Shown here: positions 9,249-18,540 of the stretch, piece after piece
Layout of the letters: every line of letters begins with the position of its first letter
How positions within the stretch are numbered: position 1 is the first letter of the stretch
Source of the DNA: Desulfosoma sp.
GTDB lineage: Bacteria; Desulfobacterota; Syntrophobacteria; Syntrophobacterales; DSM-9756
Reading direction: 5' to 3'
NCBI GenBank assembly: GCA_037481875.1
Contig: JBBFKY010000002.1
Span: 103,164 to 167,163, forward strand
Length of the DNA: 64,000 bases
Program-made: the position numbers and the translations under genes
The notes under the pieces: model-generated
Database searches by the model: none
What the model saw: only the letters and a program-made list of their open reading frames with translations
Told to the model about the DNA's origin: nothing

Positions 9249-10703
9249 CTACGGACGCCAGAATTCCGGAATCAAAAGCACCAGAACCGTGTAAATTTCT
9301 AAACGCCCCACAAGCATGCTCAAAGACAAAAGCCATTTGGCGGCTGTGGGAAGGCCCGCGTAGTTTTCGGCAGGCCCTACGGCACCAAAACCCGGCCCGA
9401 CGTTTCCCATGGTGGCGGCTACGGAAGAAAAGGCGGTGAGAAGGTCCAGTCCCAAAGCGGCCATCATCAGGGTAAAAAGCACGTAAAGGCCCAGGAAAAG
9501 TATAAAAAATCCCCAGACGCTGTAGAGGACATCCGAGGGTACCATGCGGCCTCCAAGTTTCACCTGATAGATGGAGTGAGGGTGAATGAGGCGCATTATT
9601 TCTCGGTATCCATGCTTGATCAAGAGCATGACCCTCAGGCACTTGATCCCTCCGCCCGTAGAGCCGGCCGAGCCCCCTAAGAACATGCAAAAAAACAGGA
9701 TTGCTTGGGTCAGGGGAGGCCATGTTTCATAGTCCGCCGTGGCAAATCCTGTGGTGGTTAGAATAGAGACGACCTGAAAGGCGGCGTACCGAAAGGCTCT
9801 CAAGGTCGAGTCATAGACCGATCCGTAAAGGCTTCCCGCGGTCGCCGCCGCGAGAACCATGCAAACCCCAAGGAAAAAGCGGCACTCGGGATCCCGCCAA
9901 AAGACTTGAGGTTTTCCTCCTATGGCCAAGTAGTGAAGAGAAAAATTAATGCCGGCCAGAAGCATAAAGATCGTGACCACACCATCGACGTAAGCGCTTT
10001 GGAAATGGCCCACCGAGGCGTTTCTAGTGGAAAAGCCACCGGTGGCCAGAGTGGTAAAGGTATGGCACAGGGCCTCAAAAAGGTTCAAACCGCCGGCCAT
10101 TAACAGGGCCGTTTCAGCCACGGTAAAGATGATGTAGACCTTCCACAAAGCCACTGCAGTGTCTTTGATGCGAGGACGCAGCTTGTCCGGTACGGGAGAA
10201 GGAACTTCAGCCTTGTAAAGTTGCATGCCCCCGACGCCGAGAAAAGGAAGAATGGCCAAGGAAAGCACGATGATGCCCATACCTCCCAACCATTGCGTCA
10301 GAGCCCGCCACAGGAGAATTCCTTGAGGAACGCTTTCAATGTCGATCAGAACGGAAGCTCCGGTGGTGGTAAAGCCTGACATGGATTCAAAAAAGGCATC
10401 GGTGAATGACGGAAAGGTTTCGGCCAAATAGAAAGGCAAAGCCCCTAAAACCGCTGCACCGAACCAACCGCAAGTCACGATGAGAACGCCTTCTCGGTGA
10501 GCGATGACGGGAGAGATTTCTTTCTTGTAGGTCGACAACATGAGAACGGCGCCCGAAGCCGCCGCCACCGCCATGGTGAGGAGGATGGCGGTGTGGGCCC
10601 CGTCTTTGAAGGCGATGGAAAATCCCAAAGGAAGGAGCAGTGTTGCGCCGACGCACCACAGAAGGGCTCCGACGGCGCGCCCCACGAAAGGCCATGAAAT
10701 CAT
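9249..10703 (-). CDS. trkH: Potassium uptake channel subunit TrkH
   Basis: 484 aa from ATG 10703, which overlaps the trkA stop (ATGA), so the pair is translationally coupled. It is an integral membrane protein of about ten hydrophobic segments with four pore-loop repeats: SGFTTTGAS, TLATGGFST, ILTTTGFAT and ATMGNVGPGF. The single conserved glycine of each loop forms the K+ filter. A fragment GSAGSTGGGIK, conserved in TrkH/KtrB, is present. It works with the cytoplasmic TrkA ring. Confidence 0.95.
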   Translation of the reverse strand: MISWPFVGRAVGALLWCVGATLLLPLGFSIAFKDGAHTAILLTMAVAAASGAVLMLSTYKKEISPVIAHREGVLIVTCGWFGAAVLGALPFYLAETFPSFTDAFFESMSGFTTTGASVLIDIESVPQGILLWRALTQWLGGMGIIVLSLAILPFLGVGGMQLYKAEVPSPVPDKLRPRIKDTAVALWKVYIIFTVAETALLMAGGLNLFEALCHTFTTLATGGFSTRNASVGHFQSAYVDGVVTIFMLLAGINFSLHYLAIGGKPQVFWRDPECRFFLGVCMVLAAATAGSLYGSVYDSTLRAFRYAAFQVVSILTTTGFATADYETWPPLTQAILFFCMFLGGSAGSTGGGIKCLRVMLLIKHGYREIMRLIHPHSIYQVKLGGRMVPSDVLYSVWGFFILFLGLYVLFTLMMAALGLDLLTAFSSVAATMGNVGPGFGAVGPAENYAGLPTAAKWLLSLSMLVGRLEIYTVLVLLIPEFWRP

Positions 10704-12064
10704 GACGGCTTCACTCGAACCGAAAGGTGCTTTTCCACCAGAGGGACCGCTTTTCGGGCACACAGAACCACGATGCGATCCCCCGCTTGAATAACCGTTT
10801 TCCCCGTGGCAATAACCACCTCATTGGCTCTCACCACCGCCAGCACCAGAGCGCCTTTAGGAAATTTGACATCTTTCAAGGGCCGATTCACGATGGGTGA
10901 ATGGGCCACGGCTTCCGCCTCCAGCACCTCGGCCTCTTCCCCTCGAAGTGACACGGCCGAAAGGATTTTTCCTTGGCGCACGTACTGCAAAATGCTGTTG
11001 ATAGCCGAAAGCCGCGGATTGACCACACGCCCCAAACCTACCGCTTGGGCGATAGGCATGTAAGCGAACTTGCTCAGACGCGTGATGATCCTTTGCGCTC
11101 CCAACCGCTGGGTCAACAGGGAGCAGAGCATGTTGGTTTCTTCGTCGCCGGTAAGAGAGAGGACCAAGTCCATCTGGGCGATGTTTTCCTCCATCAGGAT
11201 GTCCTGGTCTGTTCCATCCCCGTGAAGCACAATGGTTTTGTTGAGGGTTTGCGAAAGCACATCACAACGAGCGCGATCCTTTTCCAGCAGCCGCACACGG
11301 ACATCTCGTTTTTCCAATTGCTTGGCCAGTCTCAGCCCGATATCCCCTCCCCCGATGATCAAAATGTTTTCCGGAGGTCTTCCTCGACACCCAAAAAAAG
11401 CCAGCACACTCCGCATGTGGTCCTTGTCGGAGACCACGTAGATCAAGTCCCCGGCACGTAGAAAATCTTTCCCGGTAGGGACGATCAAGTGGTCATGGCG
11501 AAAGACGGCGCCAACAATGTAGGGAAGGTTTGGGGACGCTTGACCCAATTCAATGAGGGATTTGCCCTCGAGAGGGGATCGGGAAGGCACTCGAAGACCG
11601 ACGAGCTGAATGCGTCCCTCAGCCAATTCCCAAATATCTTCCGCATCCGGGACGGCCATGAGGCCTTCGATGGTGCGCACCAGTTCCTGATCTGGGTTGA
11701 TGATCTTGTCAAGGTTAAGGTGCTTTTCCAGTAATCCGGGTTGAAACTGGGTGTAGGCGTCGTTGCGTATACGAGCCAGTTTTTTGATGTGTGGAGCAAG
11801 AATGTTGGCGTAAAAGGTGGCGATCAGATTGGTTTCGTCGGCGTCTGTCACCGCCAGAAAGGTCTGGGCCTCTTCAATGCCGGCGGCCTGAAGCATACGC
11901 GGGTCACTGCCGGAACCTTCCAAAGTCTGCACATCGGCCAAGTCCGAAAGGCGCTTGAGGGCCTCCGGGTTCCTGTCAATGACGACCACTTCCTTGTGTT
12001 CTAGGGACAGTCGTTGCGCAATATGAAAGCCGACTTCACCCGCTCCAACAATGATAAGCTTCAA
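10700..12064 (-). CDS. trkA: Trk potassium transport regulatory subunit TrkA
   Basis: 454 aa from a TTG at 12064, chosen because the Rossmann fold starts there (KLIIVGAGEVGFHIAQRL) and GGAGG precedes it; the upstream open frame is not protein-like. It has two tandem RCK modules. Each has an NAD-binding Rossmann domain (GAGEVG near residue 8; IIGGGDIG near 235) followed by an RCK_C domain. The aspartates in VVVIDRNP and the acidic end of the second strand fit NAD(H)/nucleotide binding. It gates TrkH. Confidence 0.93.
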   Translation of the reverse strand: MKLIIVGAGEVGFHIAQRLSLEHKEVVVIDRNPEALKRLSDLADVQTLEGSGSDPRMLQAAGIEEAQTFLAVTDADETNLIATFYANILAPHIKKLARIRNDAYTQFQPGLLEKHLNLDKIINPDQELVRTIEGLMAVPDAEDIWELAEGRIQLVGLRVPSRSPLEGKSLIELGQASPNLPYIVGAVFRHDHLIVPTGKDFLRAGDLIYVVSDKDHMRSVLAFFGCRGRPPENILIIGGGDIGLRLAKQLEKRDVRVRLLEKDRARCDVLSQTLNKTIVLHGDGTDQDILMEENIAQMDLVLSLTGDEETNMLCSLLTQRLGAQRIITRLSKFAYMPIAQAVGLGRVVNPRLSAINSILQYVRQGKILSAVSLRGEEAEVLEAEAVAHSPIVNRPLKDVKFPKGALVLAVVRANEVVIATGKTVIQAGDRIVVLCARKAVPLVEKHLSVRVKPS

Positions 12065-12227
12065 AGATCCGCCTCCACCCCTCACCTTTTCGCCACAGGG
12101 TTCGGTCCCCTCTCCTTTAGCAGAACCAAGCCCACAATGGAAGATGGAGTGGCAGAATCTCTTGCGTGAAGTTTGCGAATCTGCTAGAAGGGAACATTGT
12201 GAAATAAAACGCGCACAGGAGGGAACG

Positions 12228-12419
12228 ATGTCGCAATGGGCATGGCGTCTTGGAATGTTGGTGGTAGGTTGTGTTCCCGCGATCATCGGCGGGGGATTGT
12301 TTTGGCATTTTTTTGAAAAGTGGACGGCGGTTGTGGTTTGGGAAATCGTGCTGCTTTTCCTTTTAAGCCTTATCATTGCCAAAGGCGACAAAAAAGCGGC
12401 TCAGGAAGCCCATCACTAA
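12228..12419 (+). CDS. Small two-helix membrane protein
   Basis: 63 aa from ATG 12228 with AGGAGGG directly upstream. Two hydrophobic segments (about residues 5-25 and 32-50, the second VVVWEIVLLFLLSLIIA) and a charged, His-containing tail GDKKAAQEAHH suggest a hairpin in the inner membrane. No family is recognised. It is divergent from trkA and 22 bp upstream of the Cys-rich gene, with which it is probably co-transcribed. Confidence 0.6.
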   Translation: MSQWAWRLGMLVVGCVPAIIGGGLFWHFFEKWTAVVVWEIVLLFLLSLIIAKGDKKAAQEAHH

Positions 12420-12441
12420 AGACGGCTTTCAGGGGAACCCT

Positions 12442-12645
12442 ATGGAATGCAAGAAGGAAAAAAATCTGCAGCTGTGCGTGTGTTCTTATGAACCTTGTGC
12501 CAAGAAGGGCCTTTGTTGTGAATGCCTTCAATACCACTTGAAAAGCCGCCAACTTCCGGGCTGTTGTTTTCCCAAGGATGCGGAACGCACCTATGATCGT
12601 TCTTTTGAACACTTCGCCCGTCTCGTGCAGGAAAAAAAGATCTGA
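12442..12645 (+). CDS. Cysteine-rich small protein, DUF6485-like
   Basis: 67 aa from ATG 12442, which follows AGGGG. Nine cysteines occur in the first 42 residues, in the pattern C-x8-C-x-C-x4-C-x5-CC-x-C followed by LPGCCFP. This layout (C-x-C-S-Y-x-x-C-x-x-x-G-x-C-C-x-C-L-x-Y-H) looks like a metal- or cluster-binding knuckle and matches the DUF6485 type seen in anaerobes. No signal peptide is present. Function unknown. Confidence 0.7.
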   Translation: MECKKEKNLQLCVCSYEPCAKKGLCCECLQYHLKSRQLPGCCFPKDAERTYDRSFEHFARLVQEKKI

Positions 12646-12682
12646 GGCTTTTCTGAAAAACCCATATTTCTTCCGGCCTCTT

Positions 12683-12703
12683 CATCCCCGCCTCGGCGGG
12701 GAT
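12683..12703 (+). terminator. GC-rich hairpin after the Cys-rich gene
   Basis: TCCCCGC CTCG GCGGGGA forms a compact stem-loop 38 nt downstream of the stop. There is no T-tract, so termination strength is uncertain. Confidence 0.5.
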
Positions 12704-12731
12704 GTTCCCCGATCTCCCTCAAGGATTCCCA

Positions 12732-12760
12732 TTGACCCCATTTGCGGGCTCGTGTAGATA
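12732..12760 (+). promoter_or_regulatory. Strong sigma-70 promoter of the exopolysaccharide operon
   Basis: TTGACC (12732-12737) and TAGATA (12755-12760) are spaced 17 bp apart. The expected start site is near 12767. Confidence 0.65.
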
Positions 12761-12782
12761 TGGCGCCCGACCGCTTCTTTGG

Positions 12783-12811
12783 ACCCTCTCACGTATGCGA
12801 GAGGGTTTTTT
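12783..12811 (+). terminator. Leader terminator / attenuator ahead of the exopolysaccharide operon
   Basis: The stem ACCCTCTC / GAGAGGGT runs directly into TTTTTT. It lies only about 16-45 nt after the predicted start site and 67 nt before the first gene. It is followed at 12818-12825 by GGCGCTAG, one base off the ops core GGCGGTAG, which may be coincidence. Confidence 0.7.
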
Positions 12812-12877
12812 ACCATGGGCGCTAGGCAACCCGTAGAATGATCGATTTTAAGGGTTTGCCGGAGGAGAGACCGACAT

Positions 12878-13843
12878 ATGCAAAAGGACGCATCCCGAGG
12901 CTTCGTGATGGATCTTATGGACCTTGTGGTCTATTCATGGAAGTATCTTGTGCTAGGCATTGCGGTATGCCTGGCGGCGGCGACGCTTTATCTTTGGAAA
13001 GCGACCCCGCTTTATGCCGTGAAAATGCAGGTGCGACCCGGTATCACGGCTTTTGACGAAACGGGAAAAGAAATCCGTAGCTGGAACGTCGGGGATGTGA
13101 TGGATTTTTTCCGGCAGGATGCCTACCGAGCTTTCCTTCCCGAGGATGGGGGTCTCCGTCGATCGCTCTCTTTGCATCCCGCGCAAGGCCGAAGCGCCAC
13201 CACGGTCACGGTGACCTTGTATCATGCCGACCCCGCCGAAGGGGTTCAAATCCTTCGGCAATTCTATGAAAATGTGCTTCAGTACTATCAATCGTCGGGA
13301 AAAGAACCACTGATTGCCGTTTCCACCAAAAAGATTCAGGAAAGGATGCAAGCACTGGAAAGCTTGATCCATCATGTGGATTCCGTGGAACGACCATCTC
13401 TGAACATGGAAATAGAGGGCCGCAAAGCGGATCTTGTGACCAAAAGGCGTCTTTTGGAGTCCGTGGAAAAAAGGCTTCAGGAAATAACGGCTTTAAAGCC
13501 CGATGCCAACATGTTCCACGTGCTTCTGGAACATGAAAGCATGGTGAAAACGTTGCGCAATGAAATCGCTGAAGAGTCCCGAGTGTTGGCAAGCCTTCAA
13601 CTGGCTCGAGACGCTCTAGACCTTAAAAAACGTCGTTTCGAAGCAGAAATGGCTCTGGAACGTCAGAAATTGGTCTCGCTGGTTCCTCTCGAACAGGTGG
13701 TGCCTCCCGTAGCCGGTCCCTCCCCTGTTCGACCTCAAAAGAAATGGCATCTGGTCGGGGCCGTTATGGCAGGAAGCTTTTTGGGCTTGTTGCTGGGTCT
13801 AGGCATGCGGGAGCGGCATGTTCGCAAAACCACCCTTCGGTGA
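12878..13843 (+). CDS. Wzz-type polysaccharide chain-length determinant protein
   Basis: 321 aa with GGAGGAGA upstream. The topology is that of a Wzz/PCP protein: an N-terminal membrane helix (about residues 22-42), a large periplasmic part with coiled-coil-rich helices (about 150-250), and a C-terminal helix (AVMAGSFLGLLLGLGM) flanked by Pro-rich VVPPVAGPSPVRP, the usual P-rich motif before TM2. No fused or neighbouring tyrosine kinase is seen, so it is PCP-1 or PCP-2 without its kinase. It sets chain length of the polymer made by the genes that follow and opens the operon. Confidence 0.8.
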   Translation: MQKDASRGFVMDLMDLVVYSWKYLVLGIAVCLAAATLYLWKATPLYAVKMQVRPGITAFDETGKEIRSWNVGDVMDFFRQDAYRAFLPEDGGLRRSLSLHPAQGRSATTVTVTLYHADPAEGVQILRQFYENVLQYYQSSGKEPLIAVSTKKIQERMQALESLIHHVDSVERPSLNMEIEGRKADLVTKRRLLESVEKRLQEITALKPDANMFHVLLEHESMVKTLRNEIAEESRVLASLQLARDALDLKKRRFEAEMALERQKLVSLVPLEQVVPPVAGPSPVRPQKKWHLVGAVMAGSFLGLLLGLGMRERHVRKTTLR

Positions 13844-13900
13844 AGCCGCATCAGTCGGTTCCGAGAAACACTCACGGAAGGGAACGAAGGAGGAATTTTC

Positions 13901-14902
13901 ATGCATTTGCAAAAGCGTGTCCTCGTCACTGGCGGCGCCGGTTTTTTGGGATCCCATCTCTGCGAAAGGCTTCTGGATCTGGGACATGATGTCTTGTGTG
14001 TGGACAATTTTTATACGGGCACCAAAGGAAATATCGTGCACCTTTTGAATAACCCGTTTTTTGAATTACACCGTCATGATATTACCTTTCCGCTCTTTGT
14101 CGAGGTGGATCAAATCTACAACTTGGCCTGCCCTGCCTCCCCCGTGCATTATCAGAATGATCCCGTGCAGACGACCAAGGTGTGCGTCCATGGCTCCATT
14201 AATATGCTCGGACTGGCCAAGAGGCTTAAGGCTCGCATTCTGCAAGCTTCTACCTCGGAAGTATATGGTGATCCCACGATTCATCCTCAAACGGAAGATT
14301 ACCGTGGCAACGTGAATCCCATCGGTCCCCGTTCTTGTTACGACGAGGGTAAAAGATGTGCGGAGACCTTGTTTTTCGATTACCGTCGCCAGCATAAGCT
14401 TTCCATCAAGGTGGCTCGTATCTTCAATACCTATGGACCCCGTATGCACCCCAATGATGGAAGGGTCGTGAGTAATTTCATCGTTCAAGCGCTCTTAAAC
14501 AAGCCTTTGACGGTCTACGGCGATGGCTCTCAAACCCGATCCTTTTGCTATGTGGATGACATGGTTGAAGGTCTCATTCGACTCATGGAATCCCCGGAAG
14601 AAGTGACGGGCCCCATCAATTTAGGAAATCCCGACGAATTCACCATCATGGAGTTGGCTCAGTTGGTCTTGGAACTGACCGGATCCAAGTCCGAGATTCG
14701 CTTTGAACCTTTGCCCAAGGATGATCCCGTTCGCCGTCGTCCGGATATCACGCGAGCGAAACAGATTCTGGGTTGGGCGCCGACGGTGCCGCTGCGGGAA
14801 GGACTTCGCAAGACCATCGACTATTTTGATGACTTCTTGCGGGAACGAAGCCTCAGTGCCGAAGGCTTGGCGAAGACGCCACAAGATTCCGCCGGTTTTT
14901 AG
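13901..14902 (+). CDS. UDP-glucuronate decarboxylase (UDP-xylose synthase)
   Basis: 333 aa with AAGGAGG before the ATG. It is an extended short-chain dehydrogenase: NAD motif [10 protein letters not shown] (residues 10-19), the UXS-typical [21 protein letters not shown], and YDEGKR carrying the catalytic Tyr-x-x-x-Lys. [11 protein letters not shown] and [16 protein letters not shown] follow. It converts UDP-glucuronate to UDP-xylose with CO2 release, supplying xylose to the polymer. No UDP-glucose dehydrogenase is in this window. Confidence 0.93.
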   Translation: MHLQKRVLVTGGAGFLGSHLCERLLDLGHDVLCVDNFYTGTKGNIVHLLNNPFFELHRHDITFPLFVEVDQIYNLACPASPVHYQNDPVQTTKVCVHGSINMLGLAKRLKARILQASTSEVYGDPTIHPQTEDYRGNVNPIGPRSCYDEGKRCAETLFFDYRRQHKLSIKVARIFNTYGPRMHPNDGRVVSNFIVQALLNKPLTVYGDGSQTRSFCYVDDMVEGLIRLMESPEEVTGPINLGNPDEFTIMELAQLVLELTGSKSEIRFEPLPKDDPVRRRPDITRAKQILGWAPTVPLREGLRKTIDYFDDFLRERSLSAEGLAKTPQDSAGF

Positions 14903-14907
14903 GCCTT

Positions 14908-16167
14908 ATGGAGAGGGGTTTCTTGAAAATCCCGGCGTCGGCATCCCTTATTCGAAACACCCTGTGGATGCTCGGTGGATTTGGTTTTCGCCTCGGGGTG
15001 CAGTTTGCCACCTTTGTCCTGGTGGCTCGTCTACTTCGCCCGGAAGCATTCGGTGTTTTTTCAGGGTGTTTGGCCGTCGTTTCCGTTTTGGTGCCTTTCG
15101 CCACATGGGGCACCGGCAATATTCTTATCAAACACACGGCACGCCAACCGAAACTCTTTGCCACTTATTGGGGTGCGGCACTGCTTACGGCCATCCTCTC
15201 AGGATTGGCACTCATAGCCTGCGCTGTAGGTCTCGGGATCGTGCTCTTTTCACCTCAGCTGGCCTTAACCGTCATGGCTCCCATCGCCGTTGCCGATCTG
15301 CTGGGAACACGGTGCGCGGACTTGGCCAGTCAAGCTTTTCAAGCCCAACAGAAATTATCCGGAACGTCGATCATCTGGAGTGCCGTAAGTCTGTTGCGCC
15401 TTTTGGGGGCGGTTGCTCTGGGGTGGCTTCCCATGGAAAAAACGGCAGCCCTATGGTCTTTCTTTTATATGCTCAGTGGGTTGGGGTCCGGCCTTTTCGG
15501 CGTTCTGTGGGTAAGGGTGCTTTGGGGACGGGCTTCGTGGTCCTTGAAACCGCTCCGCGGACAATGGCGCGAAGGTTTTTATTTCGCTGTAAGTCTTTCG
15601 GCTCAGGGGGCCTATAATGACATTGATAAGACCATCCTTTTGAGATTAGGGTCTGGGGACATGGCGGGAGCTTACGCGGCGTGCTATCGGTTGGTGGATG
15701 CCGGCTTTACGCCCATCAAAGCGCTTTTGGCTTCCACGTATCCCAGGTTTTTTCAGGAAGGGGCCAAGGGGCTTGGGGCGGCTTTGCAGTTTTCACGAAA
15801 ACTTTTGCCCTGGTCCTGCGCCTACGGCACTCTTGCCTGGGTAGGCCTCACGGTCTGCGCTCCCATTTTTCCATGGATTTTGGGACGTGACTACGCTCTG
15901 ACCCCTGCCATCATTCCTTGGCTGGCTCCATTGCTTCTCATTCGAACGGTGCATTTTTTGGCGGCGGACGCTTTAACAGGTTCCGGCTATCAGGGACACC
16001 GAACAGTCGCGCAGGTGGGTGTGGCTGCGCTCAACCTGGTGCTTAACCTGTGGTGGATTCCGCGTTATGGATGGCTCGGCGCGGCTTGGAGTAGTCTAAT
16101 TTCGGACGGAGCATTGGCTGTGGTCTTGTGGATCCTGGCTCGAACCTTGAGAAGGCGCCATGGTTAA
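14908..16167 (+). CDS. Polysaccharide flippase (Wzx-like, MOP family)
   Basis: 419 aa with about twelve hydrophobic segments and short charged loops; the N-terminus SLIRNTLWMLGGFGFRLG is typical of Wzx/RfbX proteins. It would flip the undecaprenyl-linked repeat unit to the periplasm. ATG 14908 lacks a clear ribosome site, whereas TTG 14923 (giving LKIPASAS...) has GGAGAGGGG 7 nt upstream and may be the true start. Its end overlaps the next gene by 8 bp. Confidence 0.85.
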   Translation: MERGFLKIPASASLIRNTLWMLGGFGFRLGVQFATFVLVARLLRPEAFGVFSGCLAVVSVLVPFATWGTGNILIKHTARQPKLFATYWGAALLTAILSGLALIACAVGLGIVLFSPQLALTVMAPIAVADLLGTRCADLASQAFQAQQKLSGTSIIWSAVSLLRLLGAVALGWLPMEKTAALWSFFYMLSGLGSGLFGVLWVRVLWGRASWSLKPLRGQWREGFYFAVSLSAQGAYNDIDKTILLRLGSGDMAGAYAACYRLVDAGFTPIKALLASTYPRFFQEGAKGLGAALQFSRKLLPWSCAYGTLAWVGLTVCAPIFPWILGRDYALTPAIIPWLAPLLLIRTVHFLAADALTGSGYQGHRTVAQVGVAALNLVLNLWWIPRYGWLGAAWSSLISDGALAVVLWILARTLRRRHG

Positions 16168-17383
16168 GCGTCTGGGTTTGGTCGCGGAAAAACTTCTGCA
16201 CATGGCCGTTCTCTGGCTTCTCATGGACTTTTTTCTTCCCTTATGGGCGGAAATGAAGGGTCTTCCTGAACCCGCCGGCTTGGAACCTGAACAGGTGTTC
16301 GTGGTATTGTTTTCCTTGGGCTTTGTAACGGCCGTGGTCTTCACAACCCCGTGGAAATTCCTTCACACCTTGTGGCGTTCATCCCTGGTGTGGATCCTTC
16401 TTTTGTGGGCCGCCTTTTCCTTTTTCTGGTCCGAAGCACCGGATTTGACCTTACGTCGAACGGTAGGTGTTGCCATCGTTGCCGTTTATGCTATGGCCCT
16501 TCGGGTTCGCTTCACCGACCAGGAATTTTTGACCTTGCTGGGATGGACGTTCTTCATCGCCCTTGGCATCAGCCTGATGCTAGTGCTGGGAGCGCCCCAT
16601 TGGGCGGTGATGGAATATCCCCATGAAGGCGCATGGAACGGTGCCTTTCTTCATAAGAATGTTCTTGGGCGAATCTCGGCACTGGGAGTGCTGACTTTCG
16701 GTTTTGTTCGCTGGACCGACCAACGGCCCCACCTGTGGAACGTCGCTTTGGTGCTTGCCGTGGTAAGTCTCTGGAAATCACAGTCGGCTTCGTCCCTTGT
16801 GGTTGTCGTTGTCTTGAGCGCTCTGGGGCTTGGGCTTCGTGAACTGCCCCGTCGACGTCTCTGGAAAGGGCCCACCATCTTCGTCTTTGCTCTGGGATTT
16901 GCCACCGCAGCCTTTTATGCCATGCTCAATTTCGATCTGATTTTACAAGTGCTTCGGCGAGATGTAACCTTAACCGGGCGCACGCCGCTCTGGGCCGCTT
17001 TGATTCCCCTTCTTCGGGACAGGCTCTGGACCGGGTATGGTTTTCGAGCTTTTTGGCTGGGATGGGAAGGACCTTCCGCAGAAGTTTACAGAGTCCTGAC
17101 CTGGTTGCCGGAACATGCGCACAACGGTTTTCTGGATCTCTGGCTGGAACTGGGGCTTGTGGGAATGATGCTCGGAGCCGGCTTGCTGCTCAGCCCTCTT
17201 GTTTTTCACTGGCGGACCGCCACCCAAGGACGCCCCCTGGCCTTGTTTTGGGTTCTTCTCGGCTTGTTTATTCTGTTTTATAACCTTCCGGAATCCTATT
17301 TCATGCGCCCCAACAGTATTCTCTGGCTGTTGGCGGTGGCCGCGGCCACTGTGCCGCCGGATCAGGAGGAGGAACGCTCTTGA
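16160..17383 (+). CDS. O-antigen ligase / Wzy-type polymerase
   Basis: 407 aa, about ten to twelve membrane segments, with one larger periplasmic loop in the second half containing the Wzy_C-type TGRTPLWAALIPLLRD and LPEHAHNGFLDLWLELGL motifs. This arrangement matches ExoQ/WaaL-like proteins. In a cluster with Wzx and Wzz, polymerisation of repeat units is the more likely role than ligation to lipid A core. The start overlaps the flippase stop; the end overlaps the next TTG start. Confidence 0.85.
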   Translation: MVKRLGLVAEKLLHMAVLWLLMDFFLPLWAEMKGLPEPAGLEPEQVFVVLFSLGFVTAVVFTTPWKFLHTLWRSSLVWILLLWAAFSFFWSEAPDLTLRRTVGVAIVAVYAMALRVRFTDQEFLTLLGWTFFIALGISLMLVLGAPHWAVMEYPHEGAWNGAFLHKNVLGRISALGVLTFGFVRWTDQRPHLWNVALVLAVVSLWKSQSASSLVVVVVLSALGLGLRELPRRRLWKGPTIFVFALGFATAAFYAMLNFDLILQVLRRDVTLTGRTPLWAALIPLLRDRLWTGYGFRAFWLGWEGPSAEVYRVLTWLPEHAHNGFLDLWLELGLVGMMLGAGLLLSPLVFHWRTATQGRPLALFWVLLGLFILFYNLPESYFMRPNSILWLLAVAAATVPPDQEEERS

Positions 17384-18540
17384 AGACCCGTCCACGCATT
17401 CTGGCCTTTAGGGATCACCTCCTTCCCTTAAGTGAAACCTTTGTGGTCAATCAAACGCTTGGCTTGGAAAATTTTGAAGCCTACTTGCTCGGATCCAAAC
17501 CCGGCCATGAACCTCGGATTCAGCTTCCGCCGGATCGAATGCGATTGATCAATCCAGGAACTCGCCGAGGATTTCTTCGGGAAATCCTTTTCAAGTTTTT
17601 TGGTATGATTCCTCGAGACATTTTGGATTGGTGCCGGTCCGTGCGCCCTGTGCTCATCCATGCCCACTTCGGCCCGGACGGAAGCCTTGCCATGCCTTTA
17701 GCTGAACGACTTAAGGTACCGCTTATCGTCAGTTATCACGGAAGTGACGCTACGGTTAAGGATGAGTATTCCTGGGGTTCCTCTGTGGGTCACCGACTTT
17801 ATCGCCTGCGCCGTAAAAAATTGGTACGGACGGCGCAAGCCTTTGTGACTCCAAGTCGTTTCGTCAAGGCTATGGCGGTGAGGCGACAGGGAATTCCTGA
17901 ACACAAGATCGAAGTCATTCCTCACGGGATTGACCTGAACCGTTTTCGGCCCGACGCGTCTCCGAAACCAGGTCGCATTCTCTTTGTCGGACGCCTTGTT
18001 GAACAAAAAGGACTGCACCATCTCATCGAGGCTGCTGCAAGGATTCGGGACTCTTTTCCTCAATTGCACCTGAGGATCGTCGGTGACGGTCCTGACCGCT
18101 CCATTTTTGAAACGCTTGCCCGAAATAAGCTCGGGGCCGCGTGCACTTTCCTGGGAGCCCTGTCCCATGACGCCGTGCGCCATGAAATGCAGAAAGCATA
18201 CGTTTTTTGTATGCCGACCCTCAGGATGCCGAACGGTGAAGCGGAAAGTTTTGGAATGGTCTACGTGGAAGCGCAGGCCTGTGGTGTTCCTGTGGTGGGT
18301 TATGCCGTAGGAGGCGTTCCTGAAGTTGTGCTCCACGGCGAAACCGGGTTTCTTGCCCCAGAACACGATGCTTCGGCCCTGACATCCTATCTCAAGACCT
18401 TGATGGAAAACGACGATCTTAGGAATGCCATGGGTCGAGCCGGGCGGGCCTGGGTGGAAGGCCGTTTTGATCGACGCGTTCAAAACACGGTCTTGGAAAA
18501 TTTGTACCGTCGAGTCTGTGGTCTAGGTGAGAAGCCATGA
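17380..18540 (+). CDS. GT4 glycosyltransferase (EPS repeat unit)
   Basis: 386 aa starting at TTG 17380, supported by AGGAGGAGG and a TTGA overlap with the polymerase stop. It is a GT-B fold retaining transferase: N-terminal acceptor domain with SETFVVNQ and HAHFGPDG, then IPHGIDLNRF, RILFVGRLVEQKGLHHLI, and the donor-site E-x7-E motif in EAESFGMVYVEAQACGVPV. It resembles the WcaL/AmsK branch that extends lipid-linked oligosaccharides on the cytoplasmic face. Sugar specificity is not readable. Confidence 0.88.
   Translation: MKTRPRILAFRDHLLPLSETFVVNQTLGLENFEAYLLGSKPGHEPRIQLPPDRMRLINPGTRRGFLREILFKFFGMIPRDILDWCRSVRPVLIHAHFGPDGSLAMPLAERLKVPLIVSYHGSDATVKDEYSWGSSVGHRLYRLRRKKLVRTAQAFVTPSRFVKAMAVRRQGIPEHKIEVIPHGIDLNRFRPDASPKPGRILFVGRLVEQKGLHHLIEAAARIRDSFPQLHLRIVGDGPDRSIFETLARNKLGAACTFLGALSHDAVRHEMQKAYVFCMPTLRMPNGEAESFGMVYVEAQACGVPVVGYAVGGVPEVVLHGETGFLAPEHDASALTSYLKTLMENDDLRNAMGRAGRAWVEGRFDRRVQNTVLENLYRRVCGLGEKP

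Noticed and set aside
12818-12825. ops (JUMPStart) element upstream of the EPS operon
   Set aside because: GGCGCTAG differs by one base from the core and the rest of the 39-bp element is missing, so it is only mentioned as a possibility.
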